The notes under the pieces were generated by a model. That model did no database searches. It had not been told where the DNA came from and worked only from the letters and a program-made list of their open reading frames with translations. From Bacteroidia bacterium (GTDB lineage Bacteria; Bacteroidota; Bacteroidia; Bacteroidales; GWF2-35-48), in NCBI GenBank assembly GCA_016212695.1, contig JACREX010000147.1, forward strand, positions 1 through 58,858: a stretch of DNA of 58,858 bases. Direction: 5' to 3'. Made by a program: the position numbers and the translations under genes. Shown one piece after another: positions 28,527-36,784 of this stretch (the first letter of the stretch is position 1; each line of letters starts with the position of its first letter).

Positions 28527-29894
28527 TTAAAGCCTCATTAATCTTTTTAACCATGTTAGTTTTTTTTCTGTATTTGGTGGATATCTTAAATTAGGTTCTA
28601 ACCAAAATGGTTTGTCAATAATACTTTTAAAATGAGAAAATGCAATAAATCCGGCATAGCCGTGATAATTACCAAGCCCGCTGTTTCCAATACCGCCAAA
28701 TGGTAAATTGCTATTAGTAATATGCATCATGGCATCATTTACTGCTCCTCCGCCAAATGATATATCCTTCAATAATTTATTTTTAATAGCAATATCGTTT
28801 GTAAAGATATAGCAAGCTAACGGTTTAGGTCTATATTTTATTTCTAAAATGGCATGATTCAAATCGGAATATGAAATTACTGGTAGTATTGGGCCAAATA
28901 TTTCATCTTCCATTACTTTGTCATCAAAAGTCACATCTGTTAATATTGTTGGGGCGATATAACGCTTTTGAAGATCGACTTCGCCACCATAATATATTTT
29001 CTTTTTATCAATTAATTCGATTAAACGATAAAAGTTTCGTTCGTTTATAATTTGAACATAATTGTTGTTTTCAAATGAATATTCAAATTTCCGGATGTAG
29101 TCTTTTAAGTGAATAAGAAATTCTTTTTTAACAGCTTCATCTACCAATATATAATCAGGAGCAATACATGTTTGGCCAGAATTTAAAAATTTTGCCCAAA
29201 CTAAACGCTTTGCAGATTCTTTTAGGTTACAATTCATAGTAACTAATGCAGGACTTTTCCCTCCTAATTCAAGTGTTACAGGTGTCAGATTTTTTGCTGC
29301 TGCTTGATATATAATTTTGCCAACCGGACTACTTCCGGTAAAAAATATTTTGTCGAAATTTTGTTTAAGAAGCTCTGTGGTTTCAAGTATTCCTCCTTCT
29401 ACTACTATCATGAATTCCGGAGAAAAATTTTCATTAATTAGCTTTGCCATTATTGCACTTGTAGCAGAAGGAATTTCGCTGGGCTTTAGAACAACTGTAT
29501 TACCTGATGCAATTGCAGCTACTACTGGAGAGAGTGATAGTAGATAAGGATAGTTCCATGCTCCAATAATCAAACATACTCCTAATGGTTCAGGAATAAT
29601 ATAACTTCGCGCTGGTAGATTTATAAGATTAGTTTTAGTTCTTCTTCGTTTAGCCCATTTGGGCAGTTTATTTATAAATTCATCAATTTCATGGTAGATA
29701 AAACTCAATTCTGTCGTGTAGGTATCAAATTCAGATTTCTTAAAATCACTATAAATCGCCTCATATAAAGCCATTTCATAACCCATTACAACAGACTTGA
29801 GCTTTACTAATTGTTTAATTCTAAAGACAACATCTTTGGTTTGATTAGAATTGAAATAATCAGTTTGATTTTTTACGATTTCATTATAATTCAT
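28527..29894 (-). CDS. Aldehyde dehydrogenase family protein (ALDH3-like)
   Basis: 455 aa; GAWNYP, LELGGKSPALV, NSGQTCIAPDY, LPFGGIGNSG motifs. Confidence 0.95.
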   Translation of the reverse strand: MNYNEIVKNQTDYFNSNQTKDVVFRIKQLVKLKSVVMGYEMALYEAIYSDFKKSEFDTYTTELSFIYHEIDEFINKLPKWAKRRRTKTNLINLPARSYIIPEPLGVCLIIGAWNYPYLLSLSPVVAAIASGNTVVLKPSEIPSATSAIMAKLINENFSPEFMIVVEGGILETTELLKQNFDKIFFTGSSPVGKIIYQAAAKNLTPVTLELGGKSPALVTMNCNLKESAKRLVWAKFLNSGQTCIAPDYILVDEAVKKEFLIHLKDYIRKFEYSFENNNYVQIINERNFYRLIELIDKKKIYYGGEVDLQKRYIAPTILTDVTFDDKVMEDEIFGPILPVISYSDLNHAILEIKYRPKPLACYIFTNDIAIKNKLLKDISFGGGAVNDAMMHITNSNLPFGGIGNSGLGNYHGYAGFIAFSHFKSIIDKPFWLEPNLRYPPNTEKKLTWLKRLMRL

Positions 29895-29960
29895 ATGATT
29901 TTCAATTTTTACAAAGTTGCATTAGATTTCTGAACTCAGGCAGGCTTTGCTCAACTGGTT

Positions 29961-30111
29961 TCTAACGGTACTCGCATAGGCGACGTGCCACATACAATAA
30001 TCATCAGCGTACTTGCCTGCTGCCTGCCTGCCGGTAGGCAAGCAAGCAGGTATGTGTAGCATTAGCTTTATCAATCCCTGCAAAAATGCGGCTTGCACGA
30101 TGTCAGGGGGC
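29961..30111. repeat. Direct repeat copy B, attC-like palindrome between ALDH and AbiEii-like genes
   Basis: TCTAACGG...GGCGACGTGCCACATAC...GTATGTGTAGCA; contains the 102-bp repeat. Confidence 0.85.
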
Positions 30112-30144
30112 GTTTTATTAATCGTGAAATTTATTATTATAGAA

Positions 30145-30777
30145 TCAAACGTACTCTTTAACTTTTATTTGTATGAATTGTTTTATTTCATCCCAAGAAC
30201 ATTTTTTTAAACACTTTGGGCTAATGTCATTCTCTGCATCTTCAAAATATGTGAGACTTTTTATCACATAAAAATTATTGTAATTAGAGAACTTTTGCTC
30301 AAAGGATGAAATCATCTCTTTTAAAGTATATTCCTGTAAGAGAAAATAAATATCGTAGAAGTCTTTTTTTGCTCCTCTATTTGCAATAGCTGCTAATTTC
30401 ATCGGAATTATATCTTCCTTAGATAATAAGCGAATCCCATCAATATTTAATGGAGGATTTATTAATTGGTAAGAATATTTTACTATATCTACTTTGATAT
30501 AATTATTTGAATTCTCAGGATAAGCTATTTTTTGATTAAGTCCTCCTTTATTTTCTGATACATCTTGCAATTGATAATGTTGTTCTAATAGCATTCTTAT
30601 TTCTGATGGATTAAATATTTTATCTGTGAATAAATCCAAATCAACGGATATTCTATGTCCTAATTGTAAACCTAAAGCAGTTCCACCGACTAAATTAAAA
30701 TCTGTCAGAAAATATTGCTGCATTAAGCTCTTTAATAATTCCAAAGTTCTTTTGTCGATGGCGGTATATTGTAGCAT
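30145..30777 (-). CDS. Nucleotidyltransferase, AbiEii/AbiGii toxin-like
   Basis: GGTALGLQLGHRISVDLDLFTD nucleotidyltransferase signature. Confidence 0.85.
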   Translation of the reverse strand: MLQYTAIDKRTLELLKSLMQQYFLTDFNLVGGTALGLQLGHRISVDLDLFTDKIFNPSEIRMLLEQHYQLQDVSENKGGLNQKIAYPENSNNYIKVDIVKYSYQLINPPLNIDGIRLLSKEDIIPMKLAAIANRGAKKDFYDIYFLLQEYTLKEMISSFEQKFSNYNNFYVIKSLTYFEDAENDISPKCLKKCSWDEIKQFIQIKVKEYV

Positions 30778-31016
30778 TTGAACTCAGTTTTTGATATATT
30801 AAAATAAATACTGCAAAAATTTAATGTTTTTTGGTCTAAATATCTCATCTTAATAATTTCCTGTTTTATTCTCTCTAAACCATAATAACTCTTTAATTCC
30901 TGCCAATCTTTTATAGTACCTCTCAATAATACACGATTAATGATGAATTGAGAATATTTTTGATAGTCAATATTATTAAAATCCACGTCCCAAAATAATG
31001 AAATATCAATGTTCAT
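30732..31016 (-). CDS. Small protein overlapping the AbiEii-like gene; possible antitoxin partner
   Basis: 94 aa, overlaps the next gene by 46 bp in operon order; no recognised motif, role inferred from position. Confidence 0.6.
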   Translation of the reverse strand: MNIDISLFWDVDFNNIDYQKYSQFIINRVLLRGTIKDWQELKSYYGLERIKQEIIKMRYLDQKTLNFCSIYFNISKTEFKCYNIPPSTKELWNY

Positions 31017-31095
31017 TTTATAATATTTTTAAGTCTTTAAGTATTACTATAGCTGACTTGTACAAAGATAATTATAATATTGTTATTTTCAAAAT

Positions 31096-31192
31096 GCCCC
31101 CTAACGGCCCGCTGGCAGGCGACGTGCCACACACCATAAATCATCAGCGTATATCCGCCAGTTGGCGGATTAGCTTTTCAATACGTGTGGCA
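31096..31192. repeat. Related attC-like palindrome copy A upstream of the AbiEii-like pair
   Basis: CCCTAACGG...GGCGACGTGCCACAC...GTGTGGCA with inner ATCCGCCAgtTGGCGGAT hairpin; TGCCACAC/GTGTGGCA perfect inverted arms. Confidence 0.8.
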
Positions 31193-31312
31193 TTTTTCTT
31201 ATGCTTTGGTTATTAATCCTCCGTTGTTTCTGTATCAATAGGAAATCTGATATTATTTATTTGTATTATTAATTTGTCCCCAAATACTACTCTTTTATTC
31301 AAACTTAAAAAA

Positions 31313-31849
31313 CCACCTTCAAAGAAGGTGGTCATGTTTTTAATAGCTTTGCTCAAAAATAAATATGAGCAAATATAAGAAAATATCACACGTAATCTAT
31401 TATCATGTTTTTCATATAGTATGGACACCAAAATATAGATACAGAGTATTATCAGGTCCCCTAAAGGAATTTGTAGAAGAGTCCGTCCGAATGCTATGTG
31501 AGTGGAAAAGAGTAGAAATATTGGAATTAAATATACAACCAGATCATGTTCACATTGTAGTATTTGTAGAGCCGAAGTTGTCAACATCAAATTTCATGGG
31601 GATCTTAAAAGGTAAGACTGCCATAAAAATATTTAAAAGTTTTCCAGGGTTGAAAAAGAAACCATACTGGGGAAATCATTTTTGGTCAAGAGGATATTGT
31701 TCAAGTACTGTCGGTTTAGATGAGGAGAAAATAAGAAAATATGTCAAATACCAAGAAGAACAGGAAAAGTTATATGAACAGGAGCAAGGGTCATTCGATT
31801 TTTGAGCCCTATGGGCTCTTTCTCACAAAGCCACCTTCTAAGAAGGTGG
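31313..31849. mobile_element. IS200/IS605-type insertion element bounded by matching hairpins
   Basis: Left hairpin CCACCTTCaaaGAAGGTGG (31313-31331), right hairpin CCACCTTCtaaGAAGGTGG (31831-31849), transposase between. Exact cleavage ends not determined. Confidence 0.85.
31365..31805 (+). CDS. tnpA: IS200/IS605 family HUH (Y1) transposase TnpA
   Basis: 146 aa; HIVWTPKYRYRVL, PDHVHIVV HUH motif, YVKYQ Tyr region. Confidence 0.95.
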   Translation: MSKYKKISHVIYYHVFHIVWTPKYRYRVLSGPLKEFVEESVRMLCEWKRVEILELNIQPDHVHIVVFVEPKLSTSNFMGILKGKTAIKIFKSFPGLKKKPYWGNHFWSRGYCSSTVGLDEEKIRKYVKYQEEQEKLYEQEQGSFDF

Positions 31850-32260
31850 ATTCTTTACTTCGTAATCAAAAAATTTATAATTTTTTTTTGCAAAGGCAAC
31901 AATATGTCCGTCCGGATCGCTGACATAAGCTACGCAGTCGCCCCAGTCGCGCGGAAGGGGTTCGCTCACTGCTTTTGCGCCGGCATCTATAGCTCTTGTA
32001 AAACAAGATTCAACTGCATCCACATACAGGTACAGCTCGCACCTGGGAATACCGTTTCCCGCAGAAGGATGAGGCGTTTTATCCTGCAATATTTTGGCAA
32101 TGCTTTTTTCTGGCATAAGGCCTAATTTGCAGTCGCCGGATAATTGAAACTCTGTCATCCCGGGAACATCCAGAACCGGGTCTGACTGTAGCGCCTGTTT
32201 GTAAAAATTCCTGCTTTTCTGCTGGTCTGCTACATACAGGATGAATTCGATTTTTGTCAT
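31838..32260 (-). CDS. VOC (glyoxalase/bleomycin resistance-like) family protein
   Basis: 140 aa; MTKIEFILYVADQQKSRNFYKQAL...VSDPDGHIVAF. C-terminal tail reads into the IS end. Confidence 0.88.
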   Translation of the reverse strand: MTKIEFILYVADQQKSRNFYKQALQSDPVLDVPGMTEFQLSGDCKLGLMPEKSIAKILQDKTPHPSAGNGIPRCELYLYVDAVESCFTRAIDAGAKAVSEPLPRDWGDCVAYVSDPDGHIVAFAKKNYKFFDYEVKNPPS

Positions 32261-32264
32261 AGTA

Positions 32265-33155
32265 TTATTTTAAAAACCTAAAACTTTTCAGTTGAGATAT
32301 CATCACGCCGGCAATTACAATTATGATTCCTGCTGTTTTTTGAAGTGTGATTTCTTCTCCTATCACAAAGAACGAGAATATCACGGTAAAGATGGGAATG
32401 ATGTTCACAAAGATGATGGATTTTACCACGCCTAATTTTTTCACGCTGTATGTATAAAAAATATAAGCAAGCGACGAGGCAAAAATTGCCAGGAAAATGA
32501 TTGAAGAAATTGCTTTTAGATTGTGGTCTGCCTGCACAAATCCTTTTGCATCGAAGGCCAGGAACAGGGGCAGGAAATACGCTATGCCGAAAATATTCTG
32601 ATAGGTAATAATTGAGACAGCATTGTATTTCGAAGATATTTTTTTCAACACAATGGAATAAAAAACAGCCGAGAAAACAGCGATAAATAACAGGCCGATC
32701 CCAACAGGAGAAGCCGATATGGAAAGGCCGCTGACAGAGATCACGAAGTATATGCCGGCCATGGATAAAATAATGCCGAGCAGGTTCATGACGGTTATTT
32801 TTTCCTTCAGGAAATAGAAGGCGGCAATGGGCGAAAAAAGCGGAATGGTAGAAATGATTACCGATGCCGTGGTGGGCGATACCCGCTGCAATCCGAACGA
32901 TTCGCCAAGAAAATATAACAGCGGCTGGAACAAAACCAATAGCAGAAAATGTTTGATGTCTTCACGTTGGAGTTTTTGCAATTGCTTCACCGATGTGAGC
33001 ACAATTACCAGCATTGCAGAAGAAAGGATCAGCCTGATGAAAATAATTGTGATCGGTTGATAGGTCTGCAGGGCTATCTTGCTCCATACAAACGAAAAAC
33101 TCCAGAAGATCATCGAAAGGGTTACGCAGGCGTATGTCTTGAAAGATTCGTTCAA
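32265..33155 (-). CDS. EamA/DMT family transporter
   Basis: 296 aa, two five-TM-like halves; WSFSFVWSKIAL...GVVKSIIFVNIIPIFTVIFSF. Confidence 0.9.
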   Translation of the reverse strand: MNESFKTYACVTLSMIFWSFSFVWSKIALQTYQPITIIFIRLILSSAMLVIVLTSVKQLQKLQREDIKHFLLLVLFQPLLYFLGESFGLQRVSPTTASVIISTIPLFSPIAAFYFLKEKITVMNLLGIILSMAGIYFVISVSGLSISASPVGIGLLFIAVFSAVFYSIVLKKISSKYNAVSIITYQNIFGIAYFLPLFLAFDAKGFVQADHNLKAISSIIFLAIFASSLAYIFYTYSVKKLGVVKSIIFVNIIPIFTVIFSFFVIGEEITLQKTAGIIIVIAGVMISQLKSFRFLK

Positions 33156-33160
33156 AGGGT

Positions 33161-33637
33161 TCAGGATTTTATCAGTTCTTCGATCACCCGCAGCGACAGG
33201 TTAGTTTCAAATCCTTTGCCCTGCGCAAATTTCAGGAGCTTTCCCATAAGCTCGTATTTGTTTTTTGCAGATACATTTTTTAATTTGCTTTTGATCTCTT
33301 TTTTCAGAACGCCGAGGTAATCTTTATCATCAATACGGCCGAGCGCCGAGTGAATGATTTCGCCGGGAATGGATTTTTCTTTCAGCGCATATTCAATCTT
33401 TTTTTTCCCCCATTTGTTAAAGCGGAATTTGTCGTTTACAAAAGCATTGGCATAGCGGGTTTCGTCTATGTATCCCTCTTTTATTAAGAGTGTAATAACC
33501 GCATCAAACTGTTCGGAAGAAAGGCTCCATTCTTTCAGTTTATGTCTGATTTCAGAAGTGCATTTTTCCCGTCCGCTGCATAATTTTTTTGCTTTTTTCA
33601 GCGCTTCTTTTACATCTGTCGGTTTGGTTTTTTCCAT
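33161..33637 (-). CDS. recX: Regulatory protein RecX
   Basis: 158 aa; LIKEGYIDETRYANAFVNDKFRFNKWGKKKIEYALK. Confidence 0.9.
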   Translation of the reverse strand: MEKTKPTDVKEALKKAKKLCSGREKCTSEIRHKLKEWSLSSEQFDAVITLLIKEGYIDETRYANAFVNDKFRFNKWGKKKIEYALKEKSIPGEIIHSALGRIDDKDYLGVLKKEIKSKLKNVSAKNKYELMGKLLKFAQGKGFETNLSLRVIEELIKS

Positions 33638-33645
33638 TTAAAAAA

Positions 33646-34512
33646 TTATTGCCGGATACCCCGGATCATCCTGTATTTCCCGTTGAGATCTTTTTTCAGT
33701 TCAATATCTTGGAACCCTTTTTCAAGGAGCAGGAGTTTTACATCCATATACAGGTACTCGTTGAGTTCAAAATAAATCCTGCCGTTATTTTTCAGGTGTT
33801 TGGTTGCAAAATCGGTAATCGTCTGGTAAAAGATCAGGGGATTATCGTTGGGCACGAACAATGCGGTCGCAGGTTCGTAATTCAGCACATTCGGCCTCAT
33901 CTGTTGTTTCTCGCTTTCCCTCACATATGGCGGGTTGCTTACGATGATGTCGTAATTGTTGTCGAATTTCTGAAGCGGCCAGTTGAGTATGTCGCCCACA
34001 AAAAAATTCACTAATGAATTATGTTTGAACCCATTTTCTGTGGCAAGGGTGATTATTTTTTCGGATATATCAAAGGCATCCACTTTTGACCGGAAAATAT
34101 TTTTGTTCAGCGCAACGGCTATGCAACCGCTGCCGGTTCCGATATCAAGAATTTTTACAAGCCGGCTACCGGTTTCCTGGATGATCCAGTCCACAAGTTC
34201 TTCGGTTTCCTGGCGCGGAATCAGTACGTCGGGCGTAACCGTAAATTCAAGATTGTAAAATTCCGTTTTTCCGAAGATATACTGAATCGGTTTGTGATTT
34301 TTAAGCTGACAGGTAATATCGCGTATTTTATGCCAGCCCTCGTCCGGGATTTCTAAGTTTGAATTAGCATACAGGTCAACCTTGGAGTAGCCCAGCGCTT
34401 CTTCAAAAATCATATAAATAAAATTCTGAATTTCACGCTCTGGATATAAGCCTGCCAGTTCTTTTTTAATGAAATTGCTGATCCTGTTGATGGTATTTTG
34501 AGAATTATTCAT
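33646..34512 (-). CDS. prmC: Peptide chain release factor N5-glutamine methyltransferase
   Basis: 288 aa; DIGTGSGCIAVAL SAM motif and IIVSNPPYV. Confidence 0.94.
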   Translation of the reverse strand: MNNSQNTINRISNFIKKELAGLYPEREIQNFIYMIFEEALGYSKVDLYANSNLEIPDEGWHKIRDITCQLKNHKPIQYIFGKTEFYNLEFTVTPDVLIPRQETEELVDWIIQETGSRLVKILDIGTGSGCIAVALNKNIFRSKVDAFDISEKIITLATENGFKHNSLVNFFVGDILNWPLQKFDNNYDIIVSNPPYVRESEKQQMRPNVLNYEPATALFVPNDNPLIFYQTITDFATKHLKNNGRIYFELNEYLYMDVKLLLLEKGFQDIELKKDLNGKYRMIRGIRQ

Positions 34513-34548
34513 TTATTTTGAATTAAGATTTGATTTAAAAACAAGATG

Positions 34549-34673
34549 GTACACTGACCTGCCTGCCGCAGGCAAGTAAAACTGATTGTACTGATTTGGA
34601 CTGATTTTTTTCATTTACAACAGATTCATTTATATTATCAGTATTATCAGTCGCATCAGTAAAATCAGTGTAC
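34549..34673. repeat. Nonad-iterated palindrome between prmC and ribD with inserted GC hairpin
   Basis: Left ACTGAT words at 34581, 34590, 34600; right ATCAGTATT ATCAGTCGC ATCAGTAAA ATCAGTGTA; TGCCTGCCGCAGGCA at 34560-34574. Confidence 0.85.
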
Positions 34674-34678
34674 TATTA

Positions 34679-35770
34679 TTGTACTATTATTCCCTTTTCA
34701 AAAATAAAAAAATTAAAATGGATTTCAGCACAGAACATAAAAAATATATGCAACGCTGCCTTGAACTGGCATCCGGCGGACTTGGCAATACCGCCCCCAA
34801 TCCCATGGTCGGCTGTGTTATCGTGCATGATCATAAAATAATCGGGGAAGGATATCATATCAGATATGGCGAGGCTCATGCCGAAGTGAATGCCATAAAT
34901 TCGGTTAAGCAAAAAGCATTGCTTGAAAAGTCAACGTTGTATGTAAATCTTGAACCTTGTTCTCATTATGGAAAGACGCCTCCCTGCTCTAACCTGATTA
35001 TTGAAAAAAAAATACCGTATGTAGTGGTGGGATGTATCGATACCTTTTCACAGGTTTCGGGGAATGGCATCCGCAACTTAAAAAATTCCGGGTGTAAGGT
35101 AATCGTCGAGGTACTGCAGGACGAAAGCAGGGAACTGAACCGCAGGTTTTTTACATTTCATGAGAAGAAAAGGCCTTATGTGATTTTGAAATGGGCGCAG
35201 ACCGTAGATAATTTTATTGATAAGATACGGAAAATAAATGCTGTGAACGAACCTACACGGATCACTAATGATATTTGTAATATATGGGTTCATAAATGGA
35301 GGGCAGAAGAAGACGCATTCATGGTCGGAACAAATACAGCTATTAACGACAACCCCCGGCTTACAACGCGGGAATGGGCCGGAAAAAATCCGCTCCGTGT
35401 GGTGTTGGACAAAGACCTGAGGATACCTTTAACGTATCATATTTTTGATCAGAGCGCCCCAACGCTGATTTTTACAAATAAAAAGGCAATCTCAAAAAAA
35501 AATATTGAGTATTGTAAAATTAAGGTTGGAAAAAATATGCTGAGAAATATTCTAACGGAATTGCATGCCCGGAACATTCAATCTGTGGTGGTTGAAGGAG
35601 GGGCGCAATTACTGAATAATTTTATTGAAGAAAACCTCTGGGACGAGGCAAGGGTATTTACAGCCGATACTCTCTTCTATAAAGGGCTGTCCGCTCCTAA
35701 AATCAATGGAACCATCATTGCTGAAGAAAAAGTGGGAAATGCAGTGTTAAAAATTTTCAGAAATACGTGA
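34679..35770 (+). CDS. ribD: Bifunctional riboflavin biosynthesis deaminase/reductase RibD
   Basis: GEAHAEVNAI and EPCSHYGKTPPC zinc-deaminase motifs, C-terminal reductase. The ORF starts in an intergenic array; the native start may be the Met at MDFSTEHKKYMQRC. Confidence 0.95.
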   Translation: MYYYSLFKNKKIKMDFSTEHKKYMQRCLELASGGLGNTAPNPMVGCVIVHDHKIIGEGYHIRYGEAHAEVNAINSVKQKALLEKSTLYVNLEPCSHYGKTPPCSNLIIEKKIPYVVVGCIDTFSQVSGNGIRNLKNSGCKVIVEVLQDESRELNRRFFTFHEKKRPYVILKWAQTVDNFIDKIRKINAVNEPTRITNDICNIWVHKWRAEEDAFMVGTNTAINDNPRLTTREWAGKNPLRVVLDKDLRIPLTYHIFDQSAPTLIFTNKKAISKKNIEYCKIKVGKNMLRNILTELHARNIQSVVVEGGAQLLNNFIEENLWDEARVFTADTLFYKGLSAPKINGTIIAEEKVGNAVLKIFRNT

Positions 35771-36778
35771 ATTTTTTTCATATGCAAGGTTCAACCGATG
35801 CAGCACATTTTCCGGCTTAATGCTCCGTATGCAAACGCAGTCTTTTGTTTTCCGGCAGTCGTTACACTTTTTATCCAGCACAAGGTATTCGGCGTTTAAC
35901 CCTACGGGTGCCCATCGCTTAGGATAAATAGGTTTCATGGGTGCATAAATACCAAGCGCATATTTTCCCAGTGCAGCCGCAATATGAAGGGGTCCGGTGC
36001 TTGCGGCAACCATGCCGTCTGTTGAATTTATAAAACCTATCAATTCCCGGAGATCAAACTTCCCGGTGAGGTCGGTAATTTCTGACTGGTATTTTTCTAA
36101 AAACCCGCTGATAATTTTTCCTTCGTCGCTGGTTCCTGTGATAAATATTTTGAATTTATCTTTTGGCAGAATTTCAATGAGAGCGGAAAAATTAGCAAGC
36201 CCCCACTCGCGGGCGCTGCCTTTCGATTTAGGATGAAGTATCAAATTGAATTTACAGGGATCAATCAGGTTTTGATAATCAATAGCGGCTGGTTCTTTAA
36301 CAGATAAACCATAGTATGAAGGGATATCGGAAAGCAGAAAATTATTTTTTATTCCCAGGGCTGATAGTAATCCTAAATTAAGCTGCGATTCGTGCAGGTC
36401 GGATTTTTTACGGCTCAGGTTGATTATTTTATTGCAATACAGCAAATGGTGCGTCCTTCTGCTGGTTCCTGCCCTTACCGGTATTTTGGCCAGGAAGGCT
36501 AATCTTGATATTTTCCGGTTTGGAAAAACATGAATAATAGCGTCGGCTTTAAGCGATCTGAAAAAAGTAAGTTGAGATTTTTTAGGCATGGCAAGGATAG
36601 ATTCCCAGTCGATGAAATCATTTATGTTTTCTGATGCGTCAATAAGAGGCTTCGTATATTTTTTTGCAAAGAAAGAGATTTTGCAGTGTGGATATAATTT
36701 TTTTAAAACGCCGGCGACCGGCAGCGTAAGCGCCACGTCTCCGATATTATCAACCCTGCTGATGATTACATGATTCAC
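35747..36778 (-). CDS. Glycosyltransferase family 9 (heptosyltransferase-like)
   Basis: MNHVIISRVDNIGDVALTLP...ILHPKSKGSAREW...AASTGPLHIAAALG. Confidence 0.9.
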   Translation of the reverse strand: MNHVIISRVDNIGDVALTLPVAGVLKKLYPHCKISFFAKKYTKPLIDASENINDFIDWESILAMPKKSQLTFFRSLKADAIIHVFPNRKISRLAFLAKIPVRAGTSRRTHHLLYCNKIINLSRKKSDLHESQLNLGLLSALGIKNNFLLSDIPSYYGLSVKEPAAIDYQNLIDPCKFNLILHPKSKGSAREWGLANFSALIEILPKDKFKIFITGTSDEGKIISGFLEKYQSEITDLTGKFDLRELIGFINSTDGMVAASTGPLHIAAALGKYALGIYAPMKPIYPKRWAPVGLNAEYLVLDKKCNDCRKTKDCVCIRSIKPENVLHRLNLAYEKNSRISENF

Positions 36779-36784
36779 AAAAAA

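Noticed and set aside
28413-31192. Calling the island a genuine integron
   Set aside because: No integrase in the window and arm spacing does not match classical attC; kept only as attC-like.
31213-31590. 125-aa minus-strand ORF overlapping tnpA
   Set aside because: Most of it is antisense to the transposase; only the last ~30 codons outside the IS might be a gene remnant, noted in findings.
33589-34014. 141-aa plus-strand ORF antisense to recX/prmC
   Set aside because: Overlaps two confident genes on the other strand; no independent coding evidence.
35747-35770. 24-bp convergent overlap of ribD and the GT9 gene as an antisense regulatory site
   Set aside because: Short 3' overlaps of convergent genes are common; no additional structure seen.
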